Below, in pieces: positions 23,401 to 37,400 of a stretch of 64,000 nt of DNA. The stretch is from positions 33,450,501-33,514,500 of the forward strand of contig NC_134373.1 in the NCBI RefSeq assembly GCF_035582795.1. The letters are read 5' to 3'. The translations under genes and the position numbers were made by a program. Source of the stretch: Mycteria americana. Taxonomy: Eukaryota; Chordata; Aves; Ciconiiformes; Ciconiidae. Position 1 is the first letter of the stretch; every line of letters starts with the position of its first letter. The notes under the pieces are model-generated. The model ran no database searches and was not told the DNA's origin. It worked only from the letters and a program-made list of their open reading frames with translations.

Positions 23401-26400
23401 GAGTCAGCTTGAAGACTGATGGTCACTGGTTTTGCATTATTAGAAGGCAGAAGTGGCAGGGCAACTCTTAGGAAATTTGCTTTGATTTATATCCACCCTG
23501 TACAGTGCTGGGGAGACTGGCATATGAAAGGTGTATTAGGTTGCAGACACCTTACAAACAAATATTTAGAAAGTATATTAATGTTTTTAGCCCAAGAATT
23601 GACTTTTTTCCCCCCATAGGATTTCACCTTCTCTATTTGACAGTTGGGACAGGTTTTCTTAAATTTGTTCTGAACTTCCAGATATTCCTGACATGATGGC
23701 TTGAGGTTCACCAGTTTGACCCGTTCCTCTTGCATGTCTTCCCACTGCACAGGGAGCTCTACTGACTGCTTATCTGCAAAACAGAGATTGCGTTATTATC
23801 ACAGGTATCTAGCGCAGTTTTGTAGGCACATCTTACAAACCAACTGCATATAGAGGGCTGAGAGGACAGCACCTTATGCAATACTTTATTCCAAGAATAC
23901 TCTCTCTCTTCAATACATCCCTGGCTCTGTAATTCACTGTTACGACTTTACATTTTCTCTAGTCTAATCATCCCCATACCAATATGTAACTAAAACGAGT
24001 CTGAAAACCACAGAAGAATTTTATGCATTCTTCATACACCACTTCTTTTGTCAGACTTAACCATGCAATCTATGCTCACTAATCACATACATACAGATAA
24101 TATTTGTATTTAAAACAGATGTTCTGATTTCTGATTTCAGTCATACCTGCCACTAATTATGAAACTAAAACTGCTGGCTATGGCATGCCCGGGGGGAAGA
24201 AGGAAAAAAAAAAAAAAAAAAAAAAAAAAGGGAAAAAAAGCTATGGAACAGCTTACTTCTTTGGAATACCTGAATTTGCATTTATCGGAATTATCATTCA
24301 ATAATCACTATTAAAGTTTTTTTTTTTATTAACAAAGCTGTAATTTACCTTCATTCTTTGGCACACGTTGAATGTTTACAGTTTTTCCTTGGTCATCATG
24401 AGCCTGTAGAGTATTCAGATTCACCTTGTAGTTCTTCTTGTTAATTTTGACAGTAAGATGTGTTTTTTTAGCTATTTTGGCATCCTCCAGCTGCATATTT
24501 GTCAGTTTATCAAAAGCAACAAAGCTATCATTGCTTCCTGGATACCTCCATTCTACCAGGTTATAAACAAGTTCTGCCTTGGATTGTTCTTCTTCAGTAT
24601 CCTTAATTTTTTGGATCATTTTTTGAATTTCCACAGAAACAAACCAGACATCCCTGCTAATACCAGAAATTTTAATGCAAGGAGGGGAAAGTTTATTTTC
24701 AAGCTGAATGGTAACATGCTTTCTTCTCTGGAGATCTGCCAATGCGTCAATTTGCCTCTCATCAAAATTTTCAATTAGCTCATCTGAAATACAGTTTTCA
24801 AACTGTTCCTTTAAAATTAAATTCTGTATCCAGGACTCAGTTGCATCCACATTTTTTTGGCTTTCTCCACAAATTTGAAATGTGGCTAAATCAACTTTCT
24901 TCTCCAAAACCATGGGCTTTTTCTTCTCAGTAGGTTGTTTTTTGCCCCAAAAAAATGCTGTGAAGAAATATATGGTAATTATTAGTTTTAAATAAAAGAT
25001 CTTTAGTTTTATGTGCCCATGCACACAGAAAACCCACCTACTTACATTTAAACAGAGACAGCCATGAATCTGTTGTGGATGAATCTGAATTTTCTCTTTT
25101 CTTCATGCTTTCATAAAAGTCTTTGAGCATACGTGTCTGGAAGATGACGATCTTAATTTTTTTCAAATGCTGTACTGATCTTTTGCTTGCAAATTCCACT
25201 ATAGCATCCAACATGTCATCAGCTACCTTTGCTGGACTCTGTCCTGCCTGACCTAAACAAAAATAAAAGGCACATATCAGTGAACAGTACTTAAATCAAG
25301 GCAGCATCCAGAAAACAAGAGACCATGTCCCCAGCGCGTACAAACTGGTGTCCCTCTCTCCTCCCCCATTATGCTTTCTGGCCAAAGCTCCAGGCTTAAC
25401 CTCAGCTTTACACCTAGGTCTGTGAGCCCCAGGAGCTGACACCCTACACGGACCCGGGAAGCCCTTCTGGGATTCTCCCCCCGTTTACTCTGAGGCTCCA
25501 ACAAGCACTTCAGCCTTAGCATCCCCCTGGTATTTTTAAACCCACACATCACTAACTCTATCCCCATCTTTAAACCGTGTACCCAAGTCAAACCAAATCA
25601 AAATCAGCAGAGGATCTTGGCACAAGCCTACAGTGTATTTCAACATACCAACAGGAACATCAAGCTTAAAACAACTGCTCTCATTCCCCTACAACAAGCC
25701 TGAAGTGCAACCTAAAGCTTATCCTGAAACGTTGCTGGGACCCCTGCCAGTTTCAGCCACGGCATCCCTCGGACAGCCATCACGACACCAGCACGCAGAT
25801 GATGCTGGCAGTCCCAGGGACCTGCCGTAACTGTTACTGTGGAGTCCAAACGCTGACCCACACACCAGCTCCTACCCTAACCTGGCAGGCTGAGCAAGGA
25901 CCAGCTCGTGATTTCTTTTTCCAGTCAAGGGGAGCCTTGGTCTGAGACGGATACCCTGCTTTCTTCAAGCCCCACTCCCCAAACTAACCAGAAGCTTAAG
26001 CCAAATAAGCTACCCTGCCTCTAGCCGTCCGCTGGAGCAGGGAGGCTGAAACAAGACCTATAAAAAGTGTAAACTGCAGGTATTCTGGACCCAGCTCACA
26101 GTTTCTGTAGTCAGCCAGACAAGGTTTTCGTCTCAGGACAACTCCAGCTTTCTTCGCCTACAAACCCCAACCCCAGCCCTTCTGTGGGGCTGAAATCCCA
26201 AAGCAAGGTCTATGGGAAGTTTGAAGAAAGGTGCAGGGTGGCCAGCTGAGATACACAGTCTGTTTTGGGGCAGAATGTCTTTTATGGAGCGACACCTTTT
26301 CTTTAGGTGTTCTTGCTCAATCAATATTGACTGTAATATTTATACTTTTCAAAAAGCAGCATTGTTGGAAGTGTGCAGGTGGTGTCTGAACTGACCACAA

Positions 26401-29400
26401 TGAACTTTCACAAATCACAGTTTACAGAGTTTCTTGTACAAGTCTGCTGTTATCCATATCAGAGGTATTAACTTTGTCCCAGTTTCTGAACTAACCCCTC
26501 ACAGCCCTCATCACTTTCCCAAGAAAAAGCAAACCTGTTCCAATTGCCGGGAAGGCAACAGATTTGTACATCCTTAGCTCACACTCGTGAAGGACTTTGG
26601 AGACCTGATTCTTCACATTGTTATCGTGAATCAAGTGGATGATTTTACTGCACAACAGTTTTCCACCTTGTGTAGTAATAAAGCCACTTTGAGACTGCCC
26701 AGCTGGAACAGAGAAGATAAAGGAGACATAACATTTTCAAAGTGGCTATCTCTTCTGATAAGACAGCTGGTTTTATTGATGCTAGTGTACACTGGAGTAA
26801 TACACACTAGAAGAGAAGTGGAAAAAGTGGAAAGAAATCCACCGTGAGCTATATTATCCTGGTTTTAGTTGATTCCCATTTTCTCTGTAAATAATCTGAC
26901 TGCAGAATTTCTTTGAGAAAGTAATTCAAGTAATTGCATGTTTCCTAATTTCCTGAGATCTCTGCTACGAAGTAGTTTCCTGTTAAGTACAACTTAAGAA
27001 TTTATGTTGAATTTAAATACAGCTCACTTCTATTTCAAAGCATGCCAATAGGATGTGCACAATTCATTTATATGAGAAATCCTTTCTTATGGCCCTTATT
27101 CCTTGAAAGCTCAAACTCTTATTCTGCAGAAGAGCTAAAATGTTAAAATAATATCATTAAAATAATGACCCACTGATCTAAGAACTGTGGTATGGAATCA
27201 TTAAAAAGACGTTTGTGTTTTTTTTCAGAGCACTCACGTTTGATCACAGACACCTCAAAATGGAGTCATATTGTGAGGATGAATGGACCGATGAACACAG
27301 TTACATACCACTTCACTGGTCACAAAGTTAATGACTGATTGCAAGATGCTCTGCATGCCCCGAGATCAGGCTGATAAACAGGGAGAGCCTGCAGAGCCAA
27401 AGGCTGGGAAAAATATCCAGGAAACTCCATCTTGAAAGTTAACTTCTGGACTCAGAGCAGGAACATTTTGTTTATGCAACCAGACCGTGTGCCTTCCGGC
27501 GCTCGTAGGGGTCACCAGTGAGCTGGGATTTTACTGCTCTAATGTCTGTACTCTGCATTCTGCCAGACAAACTCATGATCAGGGTGATAAGCAGAGTTAC
27601 ATTATTTCAATAAAAAATAATTATGTATTTGTGAATATAAGCCAGATTTGCTGTTAGCTTTTAAAAGCCAGTCCTGCACGTGCTTACACCAAGAGACAGT
27701 CTTCCACCACTTTGTTCAGTTTCAAAACCTCAGCTCTCCTGTAGCTGACAATAGGTGAGCTTAAAAATTATGCTCAAGTCAATGGGACTGTTTCTGTTCT
27801 TAAGTCAGGAACATGCATGAGTAATTTCAGGGGTAAAGAACTTAAATTAGATTAATTTCCAAGCATTTATTAGCATCAGAAAACTGTATCCATCTTCTGT
27901 TCACTTGTGAAAAGAAAAATTCTCAAAGCAGGTGTCACAACACCACCACTTTTCGGAATTCCTAAAAGTGAAAGCTATTTTTTCAGAAAAAATAATTATA
28001 CCATCAGAGTAGAGAATTATAAAACAACTTTAGGTTTTCAGAGAGAACAAAACAAATAATTTAATCAAACAAAATAGTACGCTTTCACATACCATATTGA
28101 GCACATTCTCCTTCTACCTGGGAACCAGCAGCATCCATAATTGCTTTGAAGACCCCTTAAATTATACAAGAAAAGCATATGCATTCATTAAGTCAATTTA
28201 GCTATTTCTTCTCAAAACTCTACCCAACTTCTGTACTCTACAAACACCCCAAATTCTCACAGGGCAAGATCCCGCAAAGTGCAAAACCTTGCCACTTCCC
28301 CTAAGCGCCCTCCATGACGCACTGTACTGGCTGCAAAGAGAACACTGCCTTCATTATTGATTAGAAATCATTAAGAGTAACTCCTATGTCGTCGTTTCAC
28401 CAGCCAACAGTATGCCCCTCACCAAACTCTGATCGCTTTGAATTATATCATTTGATGTCCTTCATGCTTGCAATTCACAATGCCACCAAAGAATCCTCTG
28501 CTTCTTCCAGGTCAATTTAGTTAACCAGGGCTTTGGCTTACAGTGGAACATATTAGGACAAGAGCAGTTTTGCAGAATTATATTTGATCTAAAAATTCCC
28601 TTTTATTTAAGCATTTTTGCTTTTAACAAGAAAAATCTGGTGAGATGCCTTCTGTTTGAGTAGTTTGGAAACTAAATGGAATATTCAGGATGTGTAAAAA
28701 ACCTCTTTAAGATCTATTTCCTGACTAATCACAACTCTCTCTCTCTCTCTCATCTGAAAAATACTTCATAAAAGTTTCACATATGGACAATTCTTTCCCC
28801 TCCCCCCTTCTAAAAACTAGCTCAAATTTATCACTAGAGAACTACATATTCAATACAATACCTGATGTGGCATCAAATGTTGAATTTGATATGTTTACAA
28901 TAACCTCTGTATCCTCCTTGGTAATATCTCCACTAATTACTTGGAGTGTAATGGAACCAATCTGCATTTCATGAACTCCCAATACGTCAGTTGAAACATG
29001 CCTAATGAAACCTGGAAGGGAAAGAAAAACACCTTAAAACACTTCTCCTTTAGTTTAGGGTATTATTCTCTTCCATTGATGGAAACTTCAACTTATCCTT
29101 TTGAGGAATATGCTCTAGATCAGTTTGATGGACCTAGAGACTCTCTGCCTTTCTCTTTACTCCATTTCTGAACGCAGGAAGGTGCAGTATTCTTTCCGTT
29201 TAAATACTGTGAAAGTGAAACTATTTCTATTCCTGTAAATTCATGCAATATAAATTCAGAAAGCACTCTTGGGGTTATCTGATCTGACCAGCTCTGTAAC
29301 AGAGTTTCCTGAATTAACTCTTACAAGAAATGCAGTATCCAGCTTAAGCATTGCCAGTAATGGAGATCCCATCACACTACTTTTGTAAGTTATTTCATCT

Positions 29401-31463
29401 TTACCCTTACAGATATAAAACTGTTCCTTACTTCTAGTCTAAACTTATCTAATTCATATGTTACCTGCACACTCCTAACTTCATCTCACTGGTACTCACA
29501 GCAACTGAGAAGAAAGAGCTATATATTCTTATGAATAAGCCTCTGCCATTGATGCAGTTCACTCATATGTTTTTGCTCCTGTGTCACACTACCATCAATT
29601 AATAAATGGAAAGGAAATTATCCATTCTGTATCTCTATATAGGAGATTAAATGTACAGAAATACATGTTATTTATGGCTTGTTTGGCAAAGTGATACCAA
29701 GTTCTTATACCCTTTGAGTAGGACAAACTAACGGTTCTCCTACCAGGACATCCTCCTCCATGTGATAAGACTGGCCTCACTAAGAGATGAGCATGCCCTA
29801 AACAAAAGGAATTCCTCGTTAAGATATTTACAAACGGGACTTTAAGAATGCCAGTCTGTTAGGAGGAAGAAAAATAAAAATGCTCTGTGTCTTGATGACA
29901 CTTCCTCTGTTTCCTGATATGTATAAAACCACTTTACAGTATTTACATTATCCCCTGTGTCCCACCTCCTGCCCCTACACAACTTACTTGACTGTGGTGC
30001 TGCAGCACTGCAATTTTCAGCTACCCTACGTTCTAGTTCAATGGTAAAAGCCTAAGAAGAGAGAAAAGGTACCAAAGATAGTATTTCAGAGTTTATATAC
30101 CAAATATTTCTATAATTAACATTAACAATCACGTAGCTCATGCTGAGCCGTCTGATGCATTTTACAGTCGCGTTTAGGTATCATTAAAATCAGTGGAAGC
30201 CTCAGTGTGGACAGTGTGATGATAGATACTGTCTTTGCATTCCCAGAACTCCTCTGTCAAAAGCTGAGCAAGCATCTACAGGTGTTTACAGTGCCAGCAG
30301 CGAGGCCAGTTCTGTCTGCAGCTCATGCTTGCTGCGAATTTGTATTTCAGAGACACTGAATGAGACACTGGAGAGATCCCACTGTCACCAGCCCACAGCA
30401 GTAAGAAAGTGCTAAGTTGTTCCCTTAAGAAAGCAATATAACTAAAATATATCCTTAAGGCATAACTAGACCAGCGTGTAACATAGATGGCTTTGGCCTG
30501 AGAAGAACTACCTGAATGTTATCCTTATCTTTTGGATTCAAGAGAAAATGAACTTCCTGGAGAGTCTTCCGAGTGTGACTTTCACTGAACTTGAATACCA
30601 CATCAAACATTAACTTGGAAACAACGGTTTTAGGAAATCCAAACCCTCCAGTTCCAATAGCTGGGAAAGTGATCGAATTCAGACCAAGTTCTTCAGTTTT
30701 CTTCAAGCAGAAATTGATTATATCTTCTAAGATCTGTAAAACACAGCAAAGATGCCCTTTTTTTTTTTTTTAAAAAAAGGCATTATTTATTATTAGTTCT
30801 ACAGAGATTATGCTGGTCTGAGAAAAAGCTCTCAGTGCATCAAGGATCTTGAAAGGTCACTCAAACAGAAGTAAATGGAGCCGAGTCATCTAAGCTAACT
30901 ATTTTAAATCCTGAAACTTCAGGATAGGATCCCAAATAAATCTGTTTTCAAAATCAATTTTTTAAAAAATAATTAAAATGTACCTTCAGGGTCTGTCCTT
31001 TTCCTCCATCCCACACAGGAATTATGGTGTGAAGCACGGACTTGCAGGCCAGAGCACATCCGCTGGTGCAGAGCACACTCCCTTGACCAGCAACCTGTCT
31101 TTGCTTTTCTGTGTCAAACTCTACTTGGAGCACTGGTCCAGCCTTTTCCAGCAAGGCTTTGCAAAGCGGTCCCACACCAAACTTCAGATCTGTGCCAACA
31201 CTGTTGACAATAACATCCGTCTGCAAAAAAATTACAACGAAAATATCTATAGCCAGACTTCAAGTAAAAATATGCATCGAGACTAACAGCACTACCAAAG
31301 CAACACACAGCACGAAAAACAAGATGCCAAGGGAGAAATAACCTGGTTTTCAGCACAGCTTCTGCATACTGATTATTCCTGAACTTGTAGGAAACCTACG
31401 GTAGGCAGCATCAGACCCACTGTGAGCACCAACACCACAGGTATCTACATGTGAGCAGGTTAT

Positions 31464-31499
<36 letters not shown>

Positions 31500-34400
31500 C
31501 CTGGCAGAGCTGTTAAGCCCTCAGTGGAGGTGAGGCTGTGACTCACCTCGTCCCGAGCAGATGCCAATGTCTGGGCCAGTGAAACAAACCCAAACTCTGC
31601 AGTCTGCCTCACCCCCTCTCCCAGACCCAGCCTTTCCTACTTTTCCTCGTAAAGAACTGCTGCAGTATTGCTCCTTCTTCTCTAGCGTCATCACAGGATG
31701 CAAAATATATGTATTGTATAAGGTACACGTAATGTAGGAAGTTTAATGTCCCTTTCCTCCTTTTCACTGAAGTGGGATTGTCTACACCTTCTCAGAAAAG
31801 CGGCACCTCATGCACCAAAACGAGGTGAAGGGAGGTGGTTGTGCTCTCATGAAGTAAAACAGGCAAAGCCCCGAAGTCTGGTCTTTGCTTTGCTTTTTTC
31901 CACTGGAGATGTTTTAATGACAAAGTATTTAAAATGTGTGTCATATTGAGGTTTTTCTACATCTAGTATTGCTCTTTTATTGGAATAGGCTTTTACAGGC
32001 ACCAAAATGACAACTGAAGCAACTAATATTGAAACAACAACAATAATAATAATTTAGGGAGATTTTAGACTCCCAAAGTATAAAAAACAGGGGCTGTTGA
32101 AAAAAAGAGAAATTTATCAAGATGCGCTTTGCATCACTGAAGAAAAAAAACATAAGGGAAGGAAACTACATCAGAGGTGTAAATTGAGTCTTGATGGTCT
32201 AGATGAATAGTAGTTAAACTCTTTGTTAGCAAAAAGAATGAAAAAAGAAAATAGGGGAAAAAATAAGCAGAATCAGGTCTAGACTTTGGCAAAACAATCT
32301 AAGCATGCACTCTTCTATGGGGTTGCTTTTCTACAGCCCAGTAACTTCTTCATAGACTGTGTCTTTAATCCATCCAAAGAGAAGGAAACTAAAAAAAAAA
32401 AAAGCTACAACCTCCCTGTTAGCATGACTCACAACAGCAGCCCAGGCAGGCTGCTAGATATATCCAACCTAGATATCCAACCTAGCTAGCTACAGATCAT
32501 ATAAATACTTTTAGAAAGTATTTTAATATTTCCCTTTTAGGAAAAAAGCAAACTGTTTTACATGTTGACCTTAGATTTGGAGAACGAGTAAAACCTAGCT
32601 GGGAACACAACATTCCGAAATTCACAGCTGCCCACTAGAAACGGCTGCAGTGTGACAGATCCCAACCTGAAATCCATCAATTTTGCCAGCTTGCATCCTT
32701 GTTTAGCTAGCACACAGCCATTGTTTCCTTAGGTAGCAATTGCCTTATAAAACAATATAACCTACTGTCCTTCCTTTTCTATTTAAATTTAAAGAAGATC
32801 TTCACATCCAGTTAGAGAGGAAGCAGAAAATTAAAGACCTACCGTGGCTTCCTGAACGTTTTTCTCCTCTACTCGGATGCAAAGTCCTTCACTTGTTGTA
32901 ACCGTCCGCAGATCGGCTGTAGCCACCTGCAGATCCTCTCTTCTCTTCTCCTTCTGGCTTTCTCTCAGCTCATGGTTTTCCGAGTGTGGCATCAGCACTA
33001 CCAAGGCAGATGATTTAGCTCTAAACACTTTTCTTACTGTCTCAGTCAGAACCTGAACTGTTTCTTCCGTATCATCCACAAGATGAACCTCCTTCAAGCT
33101 GCTGTCCCCCATGGATTCTTCCAAGGTCTCCTTGATGGAGGATACAATCGAATTTGCACATGTCTGCAGCGGGAAGCCAAAAATCCCTGCGCTTGTAGTG
33201 GACAGAGCTACAGAACGATGATTGTATGTTTCGGCTAGTTGTAGACTTTTCTTCACTGTCTTTCTTAGCAAGAACACACACTTTTCTGCTTCGTCTTTCC
33301 TCCACCTGGGCCCAACAGCATGAATGACGTTCTTGCAGGGGAGCTTCCCAGCGCCCGTGATAACTGCGCACCCAGGCTGCAAAATCCCGTTCTTCCTCAC
33401 CAGCTCGTCACACTCCTGTTGCAGCTCTGCACCAGCCGCTTTTAACAGTGCCTCAGCAAGGCCACCGATGTGTTTTAAGTCTTCATTAGATGCATTTACC
33501 ACAACATCAACAGGGTAATTACACAAGTTACCTTTATACACTGCTACTACAACTCCATCTGGCAGCATTTTCTTGTAGTAGAGCTTTCTTTTCTCTTTAT
33601 CACCAACTTTTTCACCCTTCTGTTGTTGTTCTTCTTTTTCTTCCAGCCTAATCAAACAGCTAAATTTCTGCTTTGCCTCAAAAACCCATGAATCTTTCCT
33701 CTCAGTGAAGAACTCTCTGGCTCCTGGTTTATCAATTGGCACACTTTTTGAGTACAGGGATGAGAGAATTTTTTCAAACATGGTGACTGCTTTTGGCACT
33801 TCTGCTCTTGGTCCGCTCAGGGAAATACACGGTGTCTTGGTGTCAAAATGTATTGTCACACCTTTCTTCCTCAATTCAAGATAAACACTGGATTTTTCCT
33901 TCTCCACAAACTGCACTACCACCACCGACTTAGCCGGGATTACTTTTTCCACGTGTGTGTTTCTATCTATAAAATCTTTAAGTTTCTGACAAACTTCTGT
34001 TACAGCCTTAGAAAAGCCGGCAATAATCACTTTATTTTCTTTTCCAACAGGTTGATCAATGACTACAGTTTCCTGGGGAGAATTGTACTTGTTACACAAG
34101 GAGGCAAGAAGACTCCTCCACTGCTCCTTTTTAATGACCTCACCATCCTCCACGTTGATGCACTCATATTCTAAGCCTGTCTTTATTTGCTCTTCTGCTT
34201 CAAAAAGATCTTTGGGAGCATCTCCAAATAGCAACACAGTATCATCCTCAAGCTCATAAAAAGCATTAATTTTTTTCCTAGTGAAAAGTGTTGCTGACAT
34301 TGTTTTATTATCTACACGCTGTAGATAGTAGAAAACATGAGGATCAATGGTAACTGATGTACATGGCATGTTCAATACCTTTTCCAGTAAGTCAGCTTTT

Positions 34401-37400
34401 ATTTTATACACTTCTGCAGGTAATCCACACAGCTGAACAGTTTTTTTTGTGTCATCATAAAAGATCTTTAAGCATGGATATTCTTTGTGAATATTCTTTT
34501 CTAGCCCAGCGTTGTGCAGAATAGCATACTTCCCTGGGATCACTGACACAGAAATTTCTATGCTTTGTTTTTCCCTTTCACTTTGCTTCATGGCTTTTTC
34601 CATGCATTCCCTCACTTCTTTCTCTGCACTGTCCACTGCTGCTCTGTTGCCTGCAATCACCAGCATCTCCTCAGAAATATCAGTTATGATCAAAGCAACA
34701 TCTTTCACCAATTTGCTTTTCACGTCTTCCCAATCCACTGAATTTACTTTACATTTTATAGCTATGTAACGTGACATGATACGTGAGAACTCAGTAGAAG
34801 CATCTTGCTTCCATGTCTTGATCAACTTAATCATTGGCTTTTTCTGCTCAGAGAGAGATGACGATGGGCACAACATAACTTCTGGGTGTGCACAGTCTGC
34901 CTGTGGCCATTTTAGCTCACAATGGCAAATTGCCATTTCCTGGTTTATGTCTTCGATCAGTTTAGCCTGCCTTTGTAAAAACTGCCAGACATACGGATCT
35001 AGTGGTACCCCAATGGGGTCTGGCATCTTGATTGTTGGTCTTTCTTCTCCATAGAGAGCTGTTCCCAGGGAGTGGTAATACGGATGCACAGAAATTGCTG
35101 TCTGTTCCAGTAAATGCTGCTTTTCCAAGACAGTGTTTAGATCTAAAAGTTAGCACACACATACAAGCACACGTGTCATTAACTTCAAATCAAGCAAATG
35201 ACTCTGTTCTTAGAACTATTCCATTGAATAAAGTAACTTTTTTTTTCATTTGAAAGAGCTATTTTTATGTCTTTCTGATTTCTAAACCACTCTGTAGGGA
35301 ACAAGATAAGAGGCTTGGCTCCAACTAGTTTGGTAAATATGCTTGTGCCTGTATTTACCTGTACAGCTACACCTTCCTCTCATTTCCTAAGGAAACCCCA
35401 CCACAGAGCAGGGCCATATCAAGGTACTACTATGAAATGCTCCTTACTCTCAACTTAAAAGAAAACTCTTTGTGCCAGTGCATTTTTACAGGTTTTTTGC
35501 CACTTCAGTTGGAATGGACAAAGGAAAGGAATTATAATGTCAGCAGGGACTTAAAACCACATTAGAATGATCCAAACTACATATTAACTTAATGTACAAA
35601 ATATTCTTAAGCAAATTCTGAGAGTCAGAAGAAAAACAATGACCTGGCAGATATCTTTAATTAAAAATAAAGTAATTCACTAAGCCAGGAGTCTCCTAAC
35701 ACAGAGATATTTACCAGAGGTTGCACTGGCACAAAAATGGGACAGTGATTCAACACAAGAAATATTAACAAGGTTGTTCTTTAGCTCTATTCTTCCCTGA
35801 TAATGAAGATATTTGACCTTAATTAGTTTCTGAAAGCTAACTGTGAAAGCTGAAGTCATTGCCAAATCCTGCTTCCTCTACCCGTAAGTACAATTTAATG
35901 TATTGCAGATAAAAACCTCTGTAAATGGGGAAAAAACATCAGTGCGAACAACCCATGCACAAAGCAGGTATTCGAATGAACCTCTGGTAACGTAAAAGAA
36001 CAGAGAGATTCTGAAACCCTAGACTTGCAGCAGTATTTCTAAATCCAGAGCACTTCCCAGGAACAGGACACTGTACGCTGGCTTTAGCGACAGCAAGCCA
36101 GGCTTCTAATGCCCAGATTGTGGTAATTTTCTTTCAGATCCTCTGCCGGGGAGCACTTTGGTCAGGCGAAGGACAGCGTTACCTTTGTGATCACAGAAAG
36201 TAATGATGGCCGAGTTCTCCTCAGGGAAGAGCTGGACTTCTGACACAGGCCCCCCTCCGTTCCGTGCACTCTCAAAGTAAACGGTGATGTAGTCTGTCGA
36301 AACGCCGGCCGGTACGTTTTCAGCCTTGATGCTCTGGGTCAGTTCAAGAAGCCTGGCAGTCACTTTGAATTCTTTAACTCTCTTGTTTTGTGAACATTTT
36401 TTGACAAATTCTTCAGTATCTGTAAATAGAAAAGCAGTATGAACTGACCGTGTTTTCCTGGGTCATTATCAACCCTCGCTATCGCTTCTGGCAGAGACAT
36501 GAGCTGAATCTGCTCCCTGTGTTTGGAGCAAAACTGTCTTTGGTGCCAAATAACTCTGCGTTGTAACAAAAAAGGGGAAATGCACACAGCCATGTTACTC
36601 TCTGCTATTCACTACCACTATGTCTCTGTTCCCCTCTAATTCATCTCTTGTATAAACTAAGCACTTCTCACTGTTTCACTGTCTTCTCAAATGGAGACTT
36701 TATGTACTTCAATAATTTGCAGAACTCATCCCCACACTCAGTCCGCTTCTAATTCTTCTTCATCTAATCCAAAATAAGATAGAGACAATGAAACATTCTC
36801 ATCCAATTTCAATTAATGAAGATGCCATAATTTTCTTTTTTCACTGTAACATTCGGATCATGGACGTTTTCATGGAGTTGTGTATAAGACTTACATCTTT
36901 CTTGAGAGACTACAGCCCAGGTACTTTTTTAAAACTGTCTGAATCTCTAACGGGACAGGAATCAAGCTCTGAAAGCTATTACTCATACATATACATGGAA
37001 ATGAACGACAGTTTGCATCCTGTCTTACCGATACTTTTTATAAAGGTAGCTACAGCAACATTTATTTCAGGTATCACTTCCACAGTGAAGTCATCATCTA
37101 CTGCCAGGCCGCTGATGTTCTCCAACAGCATACGTAAGCATTTTGGACTGCATCTTTGTATGTTTTCAAACACCACCGAAGGTGAGGTCTCTGCGGGCTT
37201 TTTTGCAATGTTCTCGGCAGAGCCAGCTTCCTCCTGGAGTTCACTGTTCAGAACAAAACTCTCTGCTTTCTGCAAGGCTTCTGCATCACCTTCAACAGAA
37301 AGAGAAATAAGCTGCATGACATACTGGTACACGTTTCCTAGAATAAACAGATTTTGCTCACCCTTTCTCTCCTTTCCTTTCCCAAGAAAAGAGACCATCT

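Noticed and set aside
24204-24229. Poly-A as the tail of a processed pseudogene
   Set aside because: No gene-like sequence precedes it on either strand and no target-site duplication is evident. The same holds for 52712-52736.
33324-33518. Plus-strand ORF conserved between the two PARP14 copies (also at 54294-54488)
   Set aside because: Its conservation is explained by the converted macrodomain 1 coding sequence on the opposite strand.
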